DNA from: Cellvibrionaceae bacterium 1162T.S.0a.05
Lineage (GTDB): Bacteria > Pseudomonadota > Gammaproteobacteria > Pseudomonadales > Cellvibrionaceae
NCBI GenBank assembly: GCA_000964245.1
Contig: LANB01000001.1
Location: 4,340,965 to 4,404,964, forward strand
DNA length: 64,000 nucleotides
Direction: 5' to 3'
Shown: positions 18,319-29,190 of the stretch, piece after piece
Numbering within the stretch: the stretch's first letter is position 1
Layout: each line of letters opens with the position of its first letter
Program-made: the position numbers and the translations under genes
The notes under the pieces: generated by a model
The model's input: only the letters and a program-made list of their open reading frames with translations
Told to the model about the DNA's origin: nothing
Database searches by the model: none

Positions 18319-19770
18319 TTATTTCGCCTCCGTGTCAACAATCCAGGTGTCTTTACTGCCACCTCCCTGCGAGGAGTTAACAACCAATGAGCCTTTACGC
18401 AGAGCAACCCGGGTTAGCCCTCCTGTTGTCACATACTGGTTTTCAGCTTGTAAAATAAAAGGCCGTAAATCCAGGTGGCGAGGTTCAAGGTCCGATTTAC
18501 CAATAATCGTGGGAGCCGTAGAAAGAGCGAGCGTTGGCTGAGCAATGTAATTGCGTGGATTGGCTTTGATCAAACCGGCAAAAGTCTCGCGATCCTTCTT
18601 TGTTGAATGCGGGCCGACCAGCATGCCGTAACCACCGCTTTCATTTGCAGGTTTCACAACAAGCTTATCGAGGTTTGCCAGCACGTATTCACGCTGTTTA
18701 TCGTCGTAACACAAATAGGTTTCAACGTTAGGAACAATCGCATCCTGGTCAAGGTAGTATTTTATGATTTGCGGGACAAAAGCATAAACGACCTTGTCAT
18801 CCGCAACACCGGCGCCAGGGGCATTTGCAAGCGCCACATTGCCTTTCTTCCAGGCACGCAAAATCCCAGCAACGCCCAATGTCGATTCCTTATTAAACAC
18901 TTCCGGATCTAAAAACAAATCATCAATACGGCGGTAGATTACATCGACCCGCTCAAGACCAGAGATGGTTTTCATGTAAACCGTATCGTCCTGCACAATC
19001 AAATCGCTGCCTTCCACCAACTCGGCTCCCATTTGCTGAGCCAGAAAAGCGTGCTCAAAATAAGCTGAGTTATAAATGCCGGGGGTAAGCACCACAATGA
19101 CCGGTTTTTTAACCTTTCGCGGCGAGAGGGAACGCAAGGTATCAAACAAACGAGCCGGATAATCGTCGACAGGTGCAATATCTGCTATCTCAAACACTTC
19201 AGGCAAAATGCGTTTGGTAATCGCGCGATTCTCTAACATGTAGGCAACACCTGAAGGGACACGCAAGTTGTCTTCAAGCACGTAAAACTCGCCATCTTTA
19301 TCACGCACCAAATCTGTGCCACAGATATGCGCCCACACCCCAAAAGGAGGCGAGATCCCAACGCATTCCTTACGGAAATTTTTAGATTGCTCCAGAATGT
19401 AGGCGGGCAACACCTTGTCTTTAACGATCTTTTGTTTGTGGTAGAGATCGTCAATAAACATGTTCAAGGCTTGTAAGCGTTGCTTGAGACCTGCTGCAGT
19501 AACTTCCCATTGCTGCTTTGAAATTGTGCGCGGCACAATATCAAACGGCCAGGCGCGGTCAATATTGCCTTCGTCACTGTATACAGTAAAAGTCACACCC
19601 ATATCACGCACGGTGGCTTCCGCCGCGAGCTTACGCGCAGCAATGTCTTTATCCGAGAGCGTCTTCAGGTAAGACACGAGCTTGCGCGCGGGTTTCCGGG
19701 GGTTACCCGGGCTACTCATCAATTCATCAAAAAAATCACCGGTGGCGTAGGTGTTCCACTTGGTCCACAT
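18319..19770 (-). CDS. circularly permuted type 2 ATP-grasp protein
   Basis: Probable first gene of the operon; 483 residues from the ATG at 19770, chosen because AGGAA lies 5-6 bp upstream and the product then starts 'MWTKWNTYATGDFFDEL', close to the usual start. ATG 19788 is possible. Motifs include 'FTVYSDEGNIDRAWPFDIVPR', 'YVLEDNLRVPSGVAYMLENR', 'VVLTPGIYNSAYFEHAFLA', 'VDVIYRRIDDLFLDPE' and 'VVKPANESGGYGMLVGP', the nucleotide- and metal-binding parts of the family. It parallels the N-terminal half of the fusion protein at 11296-13872. The 271-bp gap upstream (before the hybrid kinase stop) presumably holds the promoter. Confidence 0.92.
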   Translation of the reverse strand: MWTKWNTYATGDFFDELMSSPGNPRKPARKLVSYLKTLSDKDIAARKLAAEATVRDMGVTFTVYSDEGNIDRAWPFDIVPRTISKQQWEVTAAGLKQRLQALNMFIDDLYHKQKIVKDKVLPAYILEQSKNFRKECVGISPPFGVWAHICGTDLVRDKDGEFYVLEDNLRVPSGVAYMLENRAITKRILPEVFEIADIAPVDDYPARLFDTLRSLSPRKVKKPVIVVLTPGIYNSAYFEHAFLAQQMGAELVEGSDLIVQDDTVYMKTISGLERVDVIYRRIDDLFLDPEVFNKESTLGVAGILRAWKKGNVALANAPGAGVADDKVVYAFVPQIIKYYLDQDAIVPNVETYLCYDDKQREYVLANLDKLVVKPANESGGYGMLVGPHSTKKDRETFAGLIKANPRNYIAQPTLALSTAPTIIGKSDLEPRHLDLRPFILQAENQYVTTGGLTRVALRKGSLVVNSSQGGGSKDTWIVDTEAK

Positions 19771-20041
19771 GGTTTTCCTGGGAGGCATGGTCACTGTTGT
19801 CCTTGTTTCTGACGCATAGATTGTGCCAATTGGCGACAAGCTGACCGCGTTCAAGATTATTGTGTGGTTTGATAGCTTAACGAGCTACCACTATCAAGAT
19901 TGAAACAAAATCCTAAACCAAAACCCTGGCTGTTCCTAGCAATATATTTTCTTAAGGAGAATACCTGTCTGCCTGAATTTGCAAGTTAATTCTAAAGATT
20001 GGTTTATTGCGTATGACTCAAGATCAGCCAGGAAGAAAAAG

Positions 20042-22675
20042 CTAGCTTGCGACTTTAAATTCGAGGTACTTTGCAAGGGTGCTTTCAAGATTTGACCATT
20101 CAATGGGCTTGGTCACATAGTCGTCCATTCCGGCTTCCAGTGCCCGGTCGAGGTCCTGCTTCATCACGTTGGCCGATAAACCACAGACTATTAAATCCTT
20201 GTAGCCTTTGTCCCGCAAAACACGTGTCGCTGCATACCCGTCCATGACAGGCATTTGAACATCCATTAGCACAATATCAAAATGGCGGCCCGAGGCAACG
20301 AGTTCGATCGCTTGCAAGCCATTGCAGGCGACGTCGTAACTTAGCCCCATATCCTCTAACATGTCGCCCGCCACCATTTGATTGATATCATTGTCTTCAA
20401 CCAACAGGACGTGTCCGCTAAAGCTACGCTGAACCTCGGCGAATGTATCGTGTTTACTTTCTGCAAGCTTGCCGCTCATTTCACGGATAAATTCATTGAA
20501 ACGCTCAGGGGAAAAGGGATGTTGCAAGATCGGACAGTCACACAAGGCGGCAACCCTATCGCGAAGATCTCCGGGCTGCATGTTCACTACAAAGCCAGCG
20601 AAACGATTTTTAAAATCACCCATCGAATTCACAAGCTGTGACAGTTGGGTTTCATCTTTTATATCGACAAGCAGGCAGCGCTCCCCTTCCAGGTTTTTGT
20701 CCAGCGCCTCAGTTGAGATTACTTTATTAAACATAAAGAGGTTCTTTTCCCTGAGCAAAGGTTTGCTATCAGTATGATATACAAGTGTGGTGTCTATCCC
20801 CTGGTACAGCAATTCAGCGCCTGCTGTTTCGAAGACTTCAAAGCTCACGTAAAAACGGCTTCCCTGACCTGGCTGTGATTCGGCACGAATCTCACCATTC
20901 ATCAATCCGACTAACTGTTTAACAATAGATAAGCCGAGGCCAGTACCACCAAACTTACGGCTGGTGGAACCGTCCGCCTGGGTGAAGGAGTCAAATATTC
21001 GCGCGAGTTGCGATTCGGTCATCCCGATACCCGTGTCACTGACACAAACTTCCAATATCGCCTTGCTCGCCACAGAAGGCTTGTATTCAAATTCAATGGT
21101 AATGTCGCCACGCTCAGTGAACTTTACGGCGTTGTTACACAGATTTAATAAAACCTGAGTAATTCGTAAGGCATCCCCCAAAAGAACAGCAGGCATATTG
21201 TTATTGGGCAGAACACGCAAATTCAAGCCCTTTTCATCCGCCCTGACAAAAATCGCTGAAATAATATTTTCGACAATGGTATTAACCTTGAATTCACTGC
21301 GTTCAATTTCAAGTTTACCTGCTTCAATTTTTGAAAAGTCCAGCACATCGTTAATTACCCCGAGCAGGATATCGCCGGAGTGCGCCGCCTTTTCAAGGTA
21401 GTTACGTTGCTTGGCATCAAGGTCCGTTTTTAACACCAGTTCTATCAGGCCTATTAGCCCATTCATTGGCGTTCGAATTTCATGGCTCATATTTGCCAGG
21501 AACATACTTTTTGAGCGCGTAGCGTGCTCCGCTTTTTCTTTCGCCGTTGCAAGCGCGCTGTTGAGTTTTTCCTGTTGTATATTTAACTCCCGTGCATTTT
21601 CCAATAATTCGGTCGTCTGCAGGTTTTTTTTATGAAACACATCTGCTGCCTGAGCGAGATAACCAATTTCATCCTTGCGATCAATACCAGGAATATCTGT
21701 AATGTCTTTCTCTCTTGCCAAGCGGTTAAAAACTTGTGTAATACGCTTAACCGGCGAGAGCACACGCCGCAAAAGAAAAATCGCCATAGAGGTAGCCAAT
21801 ATAATAGAAATAAAGGCGGATACATTTTCTCTCAGCTTTATCGCTTCTGCGACTTTCTGCGTTTCAAGGTTAACTTGTTCAAGTTCCGCCTCCACCTGGC
21901 TTCTTAATTCTTTGGTGAGAAAGAGAAATTCGTTTGCTGAACCTGCCATGACCACGTTGACTAAAAAAACGTAGCCACGCGTGACCTGGGTAAGCTGATT
22001 AAAATCAGCCTCTATGCGTTCGAGATAAACTTGAGCATGTTGAATTTTACTTTGCTTGAGGATTTCTTTCGCGGCGTTGATTGATTCCTTGAAGCCTTCA
22101 ACAGGCTCAAAACCAGGAGAGAAAACATAACGATAACTTTCCCGTTGCGCGTCTGCGAGGTAGTAGCGCAGACGTTCAAGAAGATTAATCGGCAAGCCTT
22201 TATCAGCTTCACCGCCCAGCTCTGCATGCAACAGCTCAAAATTCTCCTGAACTTTTTCCGCAAACAGCGTCTGTCGCTGGCGCCGTCCTTCGCGAACATT
22301 TTTAAAATTTGCTTGATAATCCTCGAGGTGCGTGCGCATTGAAGCAATTAAACTTTCACGCCTTTCGGTCTCGAGCGAAGATTTGCTGGTTTCAATTTTC
22401 TGGAGCTTTTCCCAAACACTGTCCATTAGATCCTGGAATCGTGTTCCGGCTGCGTCACTTGCCGTTTCCTTGTAAATCAGAACGTTTCTTTGTAAATCGA
22501 CAACATCGCGCTCCAGCTCATGCACGCGCTCCATATCCTGGTAGGCACGACGGCTTTGGTTTTGACTTTCGACGAGCGCGTAAAAGCTCTGGCGAGACAA
22601 CAACAATTGAAAAGCCAATACCGAAATGAGAATGGTCAGAACCAGAATGATTTGCGCTTGCAGTGACCTGAACAT
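20042..22675 (-). CDS. hybrid sensor histidine kinase (HAMP-HisKA-HATPase-REC)
   Basis: An 877-residue membrane kinase. Numbering from the ATG at 22675: membrane helix about 9-28, a long helical periplasmic sensor (30-285), second helix about 286-305, HAMP 306-353 and a coiled linker. HisKA follows with His398 ('[12 protein letters not shown]'), then HATPase_c ('NLCNNAVKF', 'SDTGIGM', 'GGTGLGL'), a degenerate receiver-like segment (about 625-735) without a phospho-Asp motif, and an intact receiver with Asp805 ('[12 protein letters not shown]'). There is no Hpt domain, so a separate Hpt protein is needed; one lies at 30614-31033. The solute-binding protein gene ends 8 bp upstream, or overlaps if the ATG at 22726 is used. 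Confidence 0.93.
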   Translation of the reverse strand: MFRSLQAQIILVLTILISVLAFQLLLSRQSFYALVESQNQSRRAYQDMERVHELERDVVDLQRNVLIYKETASDAAGTRFQDLMDSVWEKLQKIETSKSSLETERRESLIASMRTHLEDYQANFKNVREGRRQRQTLFAEKVQENFELLHAELGGEADKGLPINLLERLRYYLADAQRESYRYVFSPGFEPVEGFKESINAAKEILKQSKIQHAQVYLERIEADFNQLTQVTRGYVFLVNVVMAGSANEFLFLTKELRSQVEAELEQVNLETQKVAEAIKLRENVSAFISIILATSMAIFLLRRVLSPVKRITQVFNRLAREKDITDIPGIDRKDEIGYLAQAADVFHKKNLQTTELLENARELNIQQEKLNSALATAKEKAEHATRSKSMFLANMSHEIRTPMNGLIGLIELVLKTDLDAKQRNYLEKAAHSGDILLGVINDVLDFSKIEAGKLEIERSEFKVNTIVENIISAIFVRADEKGLNLRVLPNNNMPAVLLGDALRITQVLLNLCNNAVKFTERGDITIEFEYKPSVASKAILEVCVSDTGIGMTESQLARIFDSFTQADGSTSRKFGGTGLGLSIVKQLVGLMNGEIRAESQPGQGSRFYVSFEVFETAGAELLYQGIDTTLVYHTDSKPLLREKNLFMFNKVISTEALDKNLEGERCLLVDIKDETQLSQLVNSMGDFKNRFAGFVVNMQPGDLRDRVAALCDCPILQHPFSPERFNEFIREMSGKLAESKHDTFAEVQRSFSGHVLLVEDNDINQMVAGDMLEDMGLSYDVACNGLQAIELVASGRHFDIVLMDVQMPVMDGYAATRVLRDKGYKDLIVCGLSANVMKQDLDRALEAGMDDYVTKPIEWSNLESTLAKYLEFKVAS

Positions 22676-22682
22676 AAAAATA

Positions 22683-23948
22683 TCAAGAGCTGATAAATTC
22701 GTACCACTTTTGCAAGCTGTATTCATAACTTGGCATTACTGTATTCCAGACTGCGACATTGCTGAGCCTGCGTTGATAGCTACCACCCGTACGAACCTCA
22801 CCTTTTTTGACAGAGATTTTTCCATCTGTACCACGTAAATCGGTAACCGCAGGTTTACCTTCATACCAATAATCCCACTCCCCTTCACTCAGGTACTCAC
22901 GCGATGTTTGCGGGTTAGCAATGTAATAACCCTGCCGGGCAATAAACGCTCCTGGCCACCCACTCAACCACCAATTCATATAGTCGTAGGCGGCATCTTT
23001 CACCTTTCCTCGCGTTGCGGAGGAAAGACACATTACCCCATGCCACCCTCGATAACCCTCTTTCGGCGCTGCATACACCACTGGAATTCCCTTGCCATTC
23101 AGCGCAGAGACCGCCGGCGAGAACATACTCTCAAGCACAACCCTGCCCGACGACATAAACCGTACCGACTCGGGTACGGATGTCCAGAAGCCACTAAAAT
23201 GCCCCTTCTTTTTCAAATCGATGAGAATATTGAACAACGCATCCAATTCCGTTTTGGACAGCGCACCGATGTCTTCTATTTCGATTAAACCGCGTGTTTG
23301 CGCAGCCAGAACCAGATCAAATAAACCAATAGTTGGTGCGTTAACGATTCCGACTTTACCCGCATATTTTTCATCGAGTAGCCAGCCCCAACTTTCTGTT
23401 TCGTAGGGAATGCCTTTTGGAATTGTGCGGGTGTCATAGCCAAAGGAATCGACGTTATGCACATAGGGAAGATAACTGATGTAATCTGTGTGTGTGCTGC
23501 CAAGCGTATTGTCACCCTGAACATGAAGAATTTTGTAGGGCGCATCTCCGGCACCTATCTTTGCATCCACGGTCAACTTGCCTGTTTTGGTCAAACTATT
23601 GATATCCAACCAGTTCTTTATACGCTTTTTATCTATCGCTTGAATCGATCCTGAGCGCCAGAGGACATTAATGCTATTTGACCATTGCTCGTACAAATCG
23701 AAGGCTTCAGGGTACACCGAGGCTTTCTGAAGCACCGCCGCACTGCCCTTGGGTTCAAAAACAAGTTCTATCCCCAGATCCTGCATTGCTTGTTCGCGCA
23801 ACGCCTCCTGCAGTGTTACATGAGTACCCAATACCCGCAGCCTTACTGGCGTTTTTGAAAAAACCATTGGTGCTTTCGACGCTAAACCTGCGGATACACC
23901 CGCCAGCGCCAGTTGCTTGATATGGCGCCTTTTTACTCTGTCTACCAT
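22683..23948 (-). CDS. periplasmic solute-binding protein, probably the ligand sensor for the adjacent kinase
   Basis: A 421-residue protein with the look of a polyamine/iron-type extracellular solute-binding protein ('[19 protein letters not shown]', '[18 protein letters not shown]', '[17 protein letters not shown]'). The N-terminus '[19 protein letters not shown]' resembles a twin-arginine export signal, so it may be folded before export. Start chosen at ATG 23948 just before this signal. No ABC permease or ATPase gene is adjacent; instead the gene runs straight into the hybrid histidine kinase, so a role in presenting a ligand to the kinase sensor domain is inferred. The ligand is unknown. 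Confidence 0.85.
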   Translation of the reverse strand: MVDRVKRRHIKQLALAGVSAGLASKAPMVFSKTPVRLRVLGTHVTLQEALREQAMQDLGIELVFEPKGSAAVLQKASVYPEAFDLYEQWSNSINVLWRSGSIQAIDKKRIKNWLDINSLTKTGKLTVDAKIGAGDAPYKILHVQGDNTLGSTHTDYISYLPYVHNVDSFGYDTRTIPKGIPYETESWGWLLDEKYAGKVGIVNAPTIGLFDLVLAAQTRGLIEIEDIGALSKTELDALFNILIDLKKKGHFSGFWTSVPESVRFMSSGRVVLESMFSPAVSALNGKGIPVVYAAPKEGYRGWHGVMCLSSATRGKVKDAAYDYMNWWLSGWPGAFIARQGYYIANPQTSREYLSEGEWDYWYEGKPAVTDLRGTDGKISVKKGEVRTGGSYQRRLSNVAVWNTVMPSYEYSLQKWYEFISS

Positions 23949-24137
23949 TACGTTCACCCAGACATCGGACTGATTTAAAAAGTATAGACAAGGAAGAAGG
24001 CTTATACCGGGCACCAATGAGTACGCGGGGAAGTATTAACACGAGCTGGATTTGTCGTAAAAATAAGCTTGATTTACCGGAGTCAACCCATAAAACCAAA
24101 ACTGAATAGTATGAAGGAATGAATTACAGTGATTTGC

Positions 24138-24407
24138 TCAATAAAGAACAGCAAAATTATCGAAGTGTTGTATGTCAGCGTGATTGACAATGAGTTCATC
24201 AACCCTTGCAAACACAGGGCCCGATTTTAGCCACGATTCAAAGTCGTTGAGAACCATTTCTTCCGCTGTTGCCAACACTTCGACCGAACCATCACTCAAG
24301 TTTTTTACCCAACCGGTAACACCTAAACTCAGTGCTTTCGATCGCGTGTTCGCTCGAAAAGACACGCCTTGAACGCGGCCTTTCACCAGGTAATGTTTTG
24401 TTTGCAT
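24138..24407 (-). CDS. acyP: acylphosphatase
   Basis: An 89-residue enzyme hydrolysing carboxyl-phosphate bonds. The active-site loop 'VKGRVQGVSFR' (Arg18) and 'GWVKNLSDGSVEV' (Asn36) are both present; the usual Gly in VQGVGFR is Ser here, a seen variant. The start at ATG 24407 gives the standard family length; longer readings run into the ModA gene. It lies 13 bp after the ModA-like gene and is likely co-transcribed with it. Confidence 0.92.
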   Translation of the reverse strand: MQTKHYLVKGRVQGVSFRANTRSKALSLGVTGWVKNLSDGSVEVLATAEEMVLNDFESWLKSGPVFARVDELIVNHADIQHFDNFAVLY

Positions 24408-24420
24408 TGCCAAACCAGCT

Positions 24421-25221
24421 TTATGGTGTGTGGTAACCGTATGCCTGAATAATACTTTTTGCAGCATCACTGCGCATAAATGCATAGAAGCGTTTCGCTA
24501 ACGTCGAGTGTGCTGCTTTTTTTAATATCACGGCGTCCTGATATATTGGAGAATACAGATCAGCGGGTATTAACCAATACTCCTCTGGATTTTCCCCTTT
24601 TAACTGGGACATAGCAAGTAAGCCCATATCGGCATGGGCACTTATGACGAACTGATAGGCCTGACTGATATTTTCACCCAATACCCAACGAGAACGACTT
24701 GCTGTAAGCAAGCCCATATTTTCCAGAACTTGCTCTGCTGCCAACCCATAAGGAGCCAAGCGCGGATTTGCCAGAGCCAGGTAATTAAAATCAAGATTTC
24801 GCAAACGTTGCTGTAATTGCGTTTCAGTCAAGCCGCTCGCCGACCACAAAACCAGAGTTCCCTGAGCATAGGTAAATCGGCTCTCCGGTTCTGCCAACCC
24901 GGCATCAATTAACGCGAGGATCTTTGCTTGATCTGCAGAAAAAAATATATCGAAAGGCGCTCCATGTTTGATTTGCGCGAAGAACTTGCCTGAGGAGCCA
25001 TAAGAAATACGGAGCTTGACCTTAAGACTTTCTTCAAGATCGCTTTCTTCGAGATGGTTTTCTTCAAGATAATTTGCTTCGAAACGCTGAACCAGCTCCT
25101 TCATCGGAGCAGAAAAATTTGACGCGACAGCCAGATGAAGCTCTTCGGAATGTGCCACAAGGAAGGGTGACAACACCAAATATAACAAACCAATCGCGAA
25201 TACCTTCAGCCTGTCTATCAT
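24421..25221 (-). CDS. modA: ModA-like molybdate/oxyanion-binding periplasmic protein
   Basis: A 266-residue protein with an N-terminal signal peptide (about 1-25) and the ModA pattern 'LHLAVASNFSAPMKELVQRFE', 'ISYGSSGKFFAQIKHGAPFDIFFSAD', 'LALANPRLAPYGLAAEQVLE' and 'GENISQAYQFVISAHADMGLLA'. It should bind molybdate, tungstate or a similar oxyanion. No modB or modC gene is adjacent, so transport would need a distant permease. An acidic insert near residues 50-65 contains three similar Leu-Glu-Glu units encoded by near-repeats of TCTTCAAGAT (about 25025-25080). Its ATG overlaps the stop of the nuclease gene (ATGA). Confidence 0.88.
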   Translation of the reverse strand: MIDRLKVFAIGLLYLVLSPFLVAHSEELHLAVASNFSAPMKELVQRFEANYLEENHLEESDLEESLKVKLRISYGSSGKFFAQIKHGAPFDIFFSADQAKILALIDAGLAEPESRFTYAQGTLVLWSASGLTETQLQQRLRNLDFNYLALANPRLAPYGLAAEQVLENMGLLTASRSRWVLGENISQAYQFVISAHADMGLLAMSQLKGENPEEYWLIPADLYSPIYQDAVILKKAAHSTLAKRFYAFMRSDAAKSIIQAYGYHTP

Positions 25222-26006
25222 TTTTTAAATGCTGATTCGGAAAACAGTGAATTGAGGTATAAAGCCGTACGGTAACCGGCTTGCCGCATCCGCGTTTTAA
25301 GTACCGGCAGCTGCTTCTTTAAATAACGCCTGGCTGCCGACCGTCTTTCAGGGTAAATTGTGCCGCGTAATTCCAGACTCTCCTGAACCCAATCCAATGG
25401 GTCGGTGGTATACCAGCCATCTTTATCCTCGTCACTTATCGCCTCTTTCAACATCGCCACCCAATCTGCCTCATTTTTACCTTGGGTTTTGATCAAACCA
25501 CTGTCCCACACGGCATGAAGATTTGTTTTCTTGTTAAAAAATTTCAGCTTAAACAAATTACCCCCTTTATCCTTGCCATTGCCCACATGCAAAGGCTGAT
25601 GAATATCGGCAATAATATGAATTGTAAATCGAAGAGCGAGTTGCCGGGCCTGCAAATCGCTTGAGGGATCTTTCAGGATTTTTTTAAATTCAGCCAAGGC
25701 TGTCAGTGCATCCCCGTGCTTTGGTGGACCGACTTCAAAATATCGCTGTCCGTCGGGCACTGTCACATAGTGAAAATAACCTGCCTGATTTTGCCAAAAA
25801 TCAGAAGAATCACTGCGCATTGTATCCGCCCATGTCGAAGCTTGTGCAAGACCCTCATCTAACAAAATAGCCTCGATAGCTTCGCGCGCCTCTGCACTCA
25901 GATAATGCTCTGCTAGCGTCGCACAAATGCGATGACCTTTGGGACCAAAGGCCAGAGCAAAATTACTAACAAACAATATGAGCAATAAAAATAAACGAAT
26001 TCGCAT
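25218..26006 (-). CDS. S1/P1-family nuclease
   Basis: A 262-residue secreted nuclease with a signal peptide ending at Ala-Leu-Ala (about residue 19). Zinc-ligand motifs are visible: 'GPKGHRICA' (His), 'STWADTMR' (Asp), 'YFHYVTVP' (His), 'HIIADIHQPLHVG' (His, Asp, His) and 'LHAVWDSGLI' (His, Asp). The family normally has Trp as the first mature residue, using its amino group as a zinc ligand; here Phe occupies that place ('LAFGPKGH'), which still leaves a free amino terminus. Substrates should be single-stranded DNA or RNA. It is the first gene of a nuclease-ModA-acylphosphatase operon. Confidence 0.9.
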   Translation of the reverse strand: MRIRLFLLLILFVSNFALAFGPKGHRICATLAEHYLSAEAREAIEAILLDEGLAQASTWADTMRSDSSDFWQNQAGYFHYVTVPDGQRYFEVGPPKHGDALTALAEFKKILKDPSSDLQARQLALRFTIHIIADIHQPLHVGNGKDKGGNLFKLKFFNKKTNLHAVWDSGLIKTQGKNEADWVAMLKEAISDEDKDGWYTTDPLDWVQESLELRGTIYPERRSAARRYLKKQLPVLKTRMRQAGYRTALYLNSLFSESAFKK

Positions 26007-26091
26007 GGCGTCAACGGGTTTTCACTCACTTTCTCAAAAAATTATGCCCCTGGAATCGGGGCTTAAGAAATACTGCAAAGTTTCGTGAGCA

Positions 26092-29000
26092 CTATACCTC
26101 AGCTTTTTCAGCCACCAGCATTTTCCATTGCAGCTTGATATCTTCCAACATCATGTAAAAACAGGGCACGATGATCAGTATTATGGTACTCGCGAAAATA
26201 ATACCAAACCCGAGAGAGATCGCCATAGGAATAAGTTGAGCGGCTTGTCGTGAGCTTTCCGTAATAATCGGGAACAAGCCTCCAAAGGTGGTCAATGTGG
26301 TCAGGAAAATCGGCCTGAAGCGTCGTACACTCGCTTCGAGAATAGCCTCATAACTGCTGATCTCTGTTCGGCGTTTATTCGCGTAGTCAACCATGATGAG
26401 CGCGCCATTCACCACGACACCACTGAGCGCGACCATCCCCATTAAGCTCACAAGTGAAAGATCGTAACCGAGCAGCAGGTGGCCAGCAACGACTCCAATT
26501 AGGCCAAACGGAATACTGATCATGACGATTAAGGGTTGCATGTAGGAGCGAAAGGCAATTGCGAGCAAGGAGTAGATGACAAACATGGCCATGGAGAAAC
26601 CGCTCCACAATACCCGTGTTGATTCACGCATTTCTGCTTCGCTACCGCGAAAGCTCCAGGTCAGGCCTGGAAATTCAGCACGTAATTGCGGCAAAATTTC
26701 CGCGTTCATCACAGCGCTCACCTGGTTCAGAGCACTTTGTGGCTCAACATCCATACCGACATTTATCACTCTGCGGCCATTGCGCCGGCTGAGTGTAGAA
26801 AATGCTTCACTCAATTCCGCATCTGCCACATCGTGTAAAGGCACTTCCTGGCCAGAAGGCGTTTGTATGATGAAATCTTCGAGTGTGTAGTGTTGCTGGC
26901 GTTCTGCCAGTGGCAGTTTTACCCTGACTTCAATTTCGTTGGTACCACGAAGTTGCCGCATGGCGACAGCGCCATAGAATGCGTCACGAACCTGACGGCC
27001 GATATCTTCTGGTGTTAAACCCAACAACTGCCCTTCCGGTTTGATTCGGAAGTTGTACTGCAATTTGCCTTTGTTATAGCTGTCATTGAGATTGCGTGTA
27101 TTCGAAAATTCAGCCATACGTTGTTTAAACACCTGGCTGGCTTCGGCCAATAAGTCGACATTCGTGTGACTGAGATCCACGCTGATATCATCCTGCCAAC
27201 CGCCGGGTCCTCGTTCGGCTTCGAAGGTAATTTGATCCACACCTTCAATATCGCCAATTTCATTGCGCCACAATTCAATAACTTCGGCAGCACTCATATC
27301 CCTTTCATCTGGTGGCAACATCACAATCTCAACATCAATAAAGTTTTTACCGCGCACATTGGTTTTTATGCCTTCAGCAACTTTATATAAATCGTGCTCT
27401 TCAAACATGCGATGCGTCGATGCGGTAATTTCATCGGCCACTTTGGCAGCTTGCTCCAGAGTGTTACCCACCGGCAACCTGACACCCGCTTCAATTTCAT
27501 CGGCAGCCACACGCGGCATCATAATCATACCCATGTGATCACTGACCCCATAGGCACCGGCAATGATTAATGCAGAAAGGGCGGCACTGATAGTGATGTA
27601 ACGTTGGCGTAAACACATATCTATAAAAGGTTTATAGTGCTTTTCCACGAATCGATTCAGGGCACCTGCAACAAGCTGTTGCTTTTCATGAATAGCGCGA
27701 CTGATCGCAGTTTTGTGTGTGTCCCGCGTATGGGCAAGGTGCGCAGGTAAAATAAATAATGCTTCGAACAGAGATAGGAATAAAACAACAATAACAACAA
27801 CAGGAAAGGGCCACCAAAACTTGCCCATTGCTCCAGGGATGAACATAACAGGCACAAAAGCGACGACGGTTGTCAAAATAGTAAAGGTGACGGGCGATGC
27901 AATTTCCCGCGTACCTTTTACCGCGGCTTCCATCGGCGACATTCCGCGTTGCCGGTGTTCGTACACATTCTCCCCCACCACAATGGCATCGTCGACGACG
28001 ATACCCAGCACCACAAGAAAGGCAAACATACTGATCATATTGATGCTGATATCGAGGAAGGGCAAAAACAAAATACCGCCAACGAAAGAGATGCACATAC
28101 CCATCATAATCCAGAATGCCAAACGCAATTCCAGAAAGACCGTCAAAATGCACAAAACAATTAATACTGCCAAGCCACCGTTTTCCAGCAACAACATCAA
28201 ACGATCTTTAAAATCTTCTGCGTCATTGCGATCGATACGGTAGTACACATCCGGCGGCAAGGTGGTATCCAATTCTTTCAAAACGGTGTGGACGGACCTG
28301 GAAATATCGAGGGGGCTTTGATCTCCGACACGATAGATACGCACTTCAATTGAAGGTTGATGGTTAAACTGCGAGTGAAACCCACTCTCTTCAAAACCGT
28401 CATAAATATTCGCGATTTCCCCGAGGGTGACACTTGCACCATTGTCGGCGGTGATAATTGGAATACTCGCAAATTCATCTGCCCATTGCTTGCGCTCTTT
28501 CAGGCGTAAAAGAATTTCACCGTGGCTGGTTTCGATTGCGCCAGCGGGTACATCGCGGCCGCTTTGTTCGATGATGCGCGCAATTTCACCAAGCGTAAGT
28601 TTGTAGCGGCGCAATTGTTCCTGTGGCACTTCGACGTGCGTGACATAGTCGGGAATATTACCCATGTCCACTTGTGTAATACTTTCTTCAACCAGTAAAC
28701 GATCACGCAATTGCTCGCCAAGTTTTCGCAAGCTCCAGATATCGATATCACCGTACAAGCCCACCTCCATAACCTGACGGTTATTTGCACGGATGCGCAC
28801 TTCAGGGTCTTCTGCATCGTCCGGGAAAGTGCGAATACGGTTCACCGCCTGGTCCACTTCGGAAAAAGCCTTCATACGGTCAGTGCCTGCCACCAACTCC
28901 AGGCTGACATAAGCCCAACCTTCGCGCGCCTGTGACGATAACTCTTTGATACCTTGAACTCCGCGAACAGCATCTTCAATGGGTTGCAAAATACCCTGTT

Positions 29001-29181
29001 CAACTTCTTCCGGTGAGGCGCCCGGATAAGTCACAAAGACTTCCACAGTATCCAATTCAAATTCAGGGAAAACCTGCTTTTGCATATGCATGGCCATATA
29101 AAGCCCGCCTGCAAGCAAAATGATCATCAGTAAATTAGCGGCGATGGCGTTGCGTGCCATCCAATCAATAGGGTTCGTCAT
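26092..29181 (-). CDS. RND-family efflux transporter permease
   Basis: A 1029-residue inner-membrane pump of the AcrB/HAE fold: helix 1 at about 13-30, a first periplasmic loop beginning '[20 protein letters not shown]', helices 2-6 around 335-475 with the proton-relay segment '[20 protein letters not shown]', then a second half with the same layout ending '[19 protein letters not shown]'. The Asp pair in 'VVDDAIVV' is the expected proton-translocation site. It is 9 bp downstream of its adaptor gene; no outer-membrane channel gene is present, so a TolC-like partner elsewhere is likely. The cargo cannot be told. Confidence 0.95.
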   Translation of the reverse strand: MTNPIDWMARNAIAANLLMIILLAGGLYMAMHMQKQVFPEFELDTVEVFVTYPGASPEEVEQGILQPIEDAVRGVQGIKELSSQAREGWAYVSLELVAGTDRMKAFSEVDQAVNRIRTFPDDAEDPEVRIRANNRQVMEVGLYGDIDIWSLRKLGEQLRDRLLVEESITQVDMGNIPDYVTHVEVPQEQLRRYKLTLGEIARIIEQSGRDVPAGAIETSHGEILLRLKERKQWADEFASIPIITADNGASVTLGEIANIYDGFEESGFHSQFNHQPSIEVRIYRVGDQSPLDISRSVHTVLKELDTTLPPDVYYRIDRNDAEDFKDRLMLLLENGGLAVLIVLCILTVFLELRLAFWIMMGMCISFVGGILFLPFLDISINMISMFAFLVVLGIVVDDAIVVGENVYEHRQRGMSPMEAAVKGTREIASPVTFTILTTVVAFVPVMFIPGAMGKFWWPFPVVVIVVLFLSLFEALFILPAHLAHTRDTHKTAISRAIHEKQQLVAGALNRFVEKHYKPFIDMCLRQRYITISAALSALIIAGAYGVSDHMGMIMMPRVAADEIEAGVRLPVGNTLEQAAKVADEITASTHRMFEEHDLYKVAEGIKTNVRGKNFIDVEIVMLPPDERDMSAAEVIELWRNEIGDIEGVDQITFEAERGPGGWQDDISVDLSHTNVDLLAEASQVFKQRMAEFSNTRNLNDSYNKGKLQYNFRIKPEGQLLGLTPEDIGRQVRDAFYGAVAMRQLRGTNEIEVRVKLPLAERQQHYTLEDFIIQTPSGQEVPLHDVADAELSEAFSTLSRRNGRRVINVGMDVEPQSALNQVSAVMNAEILPQLRAEFPGLTWSFRGSEAEMRESTRVLWSGFSMAMFVIYSLLAIAFRSYMQPLIVMISIPFGLIGVVAGHLLLGYDLSLVSLMGMVALSGVVVNGALIMVDYANKRRTEISSYEAILEASVRRFRPIFLTTLTTFGGLFPIITESSRQAAQLIPMAISLGFGIIFASTIILIIVPCFYMMLEDIKLQWKMLVAEKAEV

Positions 29182-29190
29182 GACGGCACC

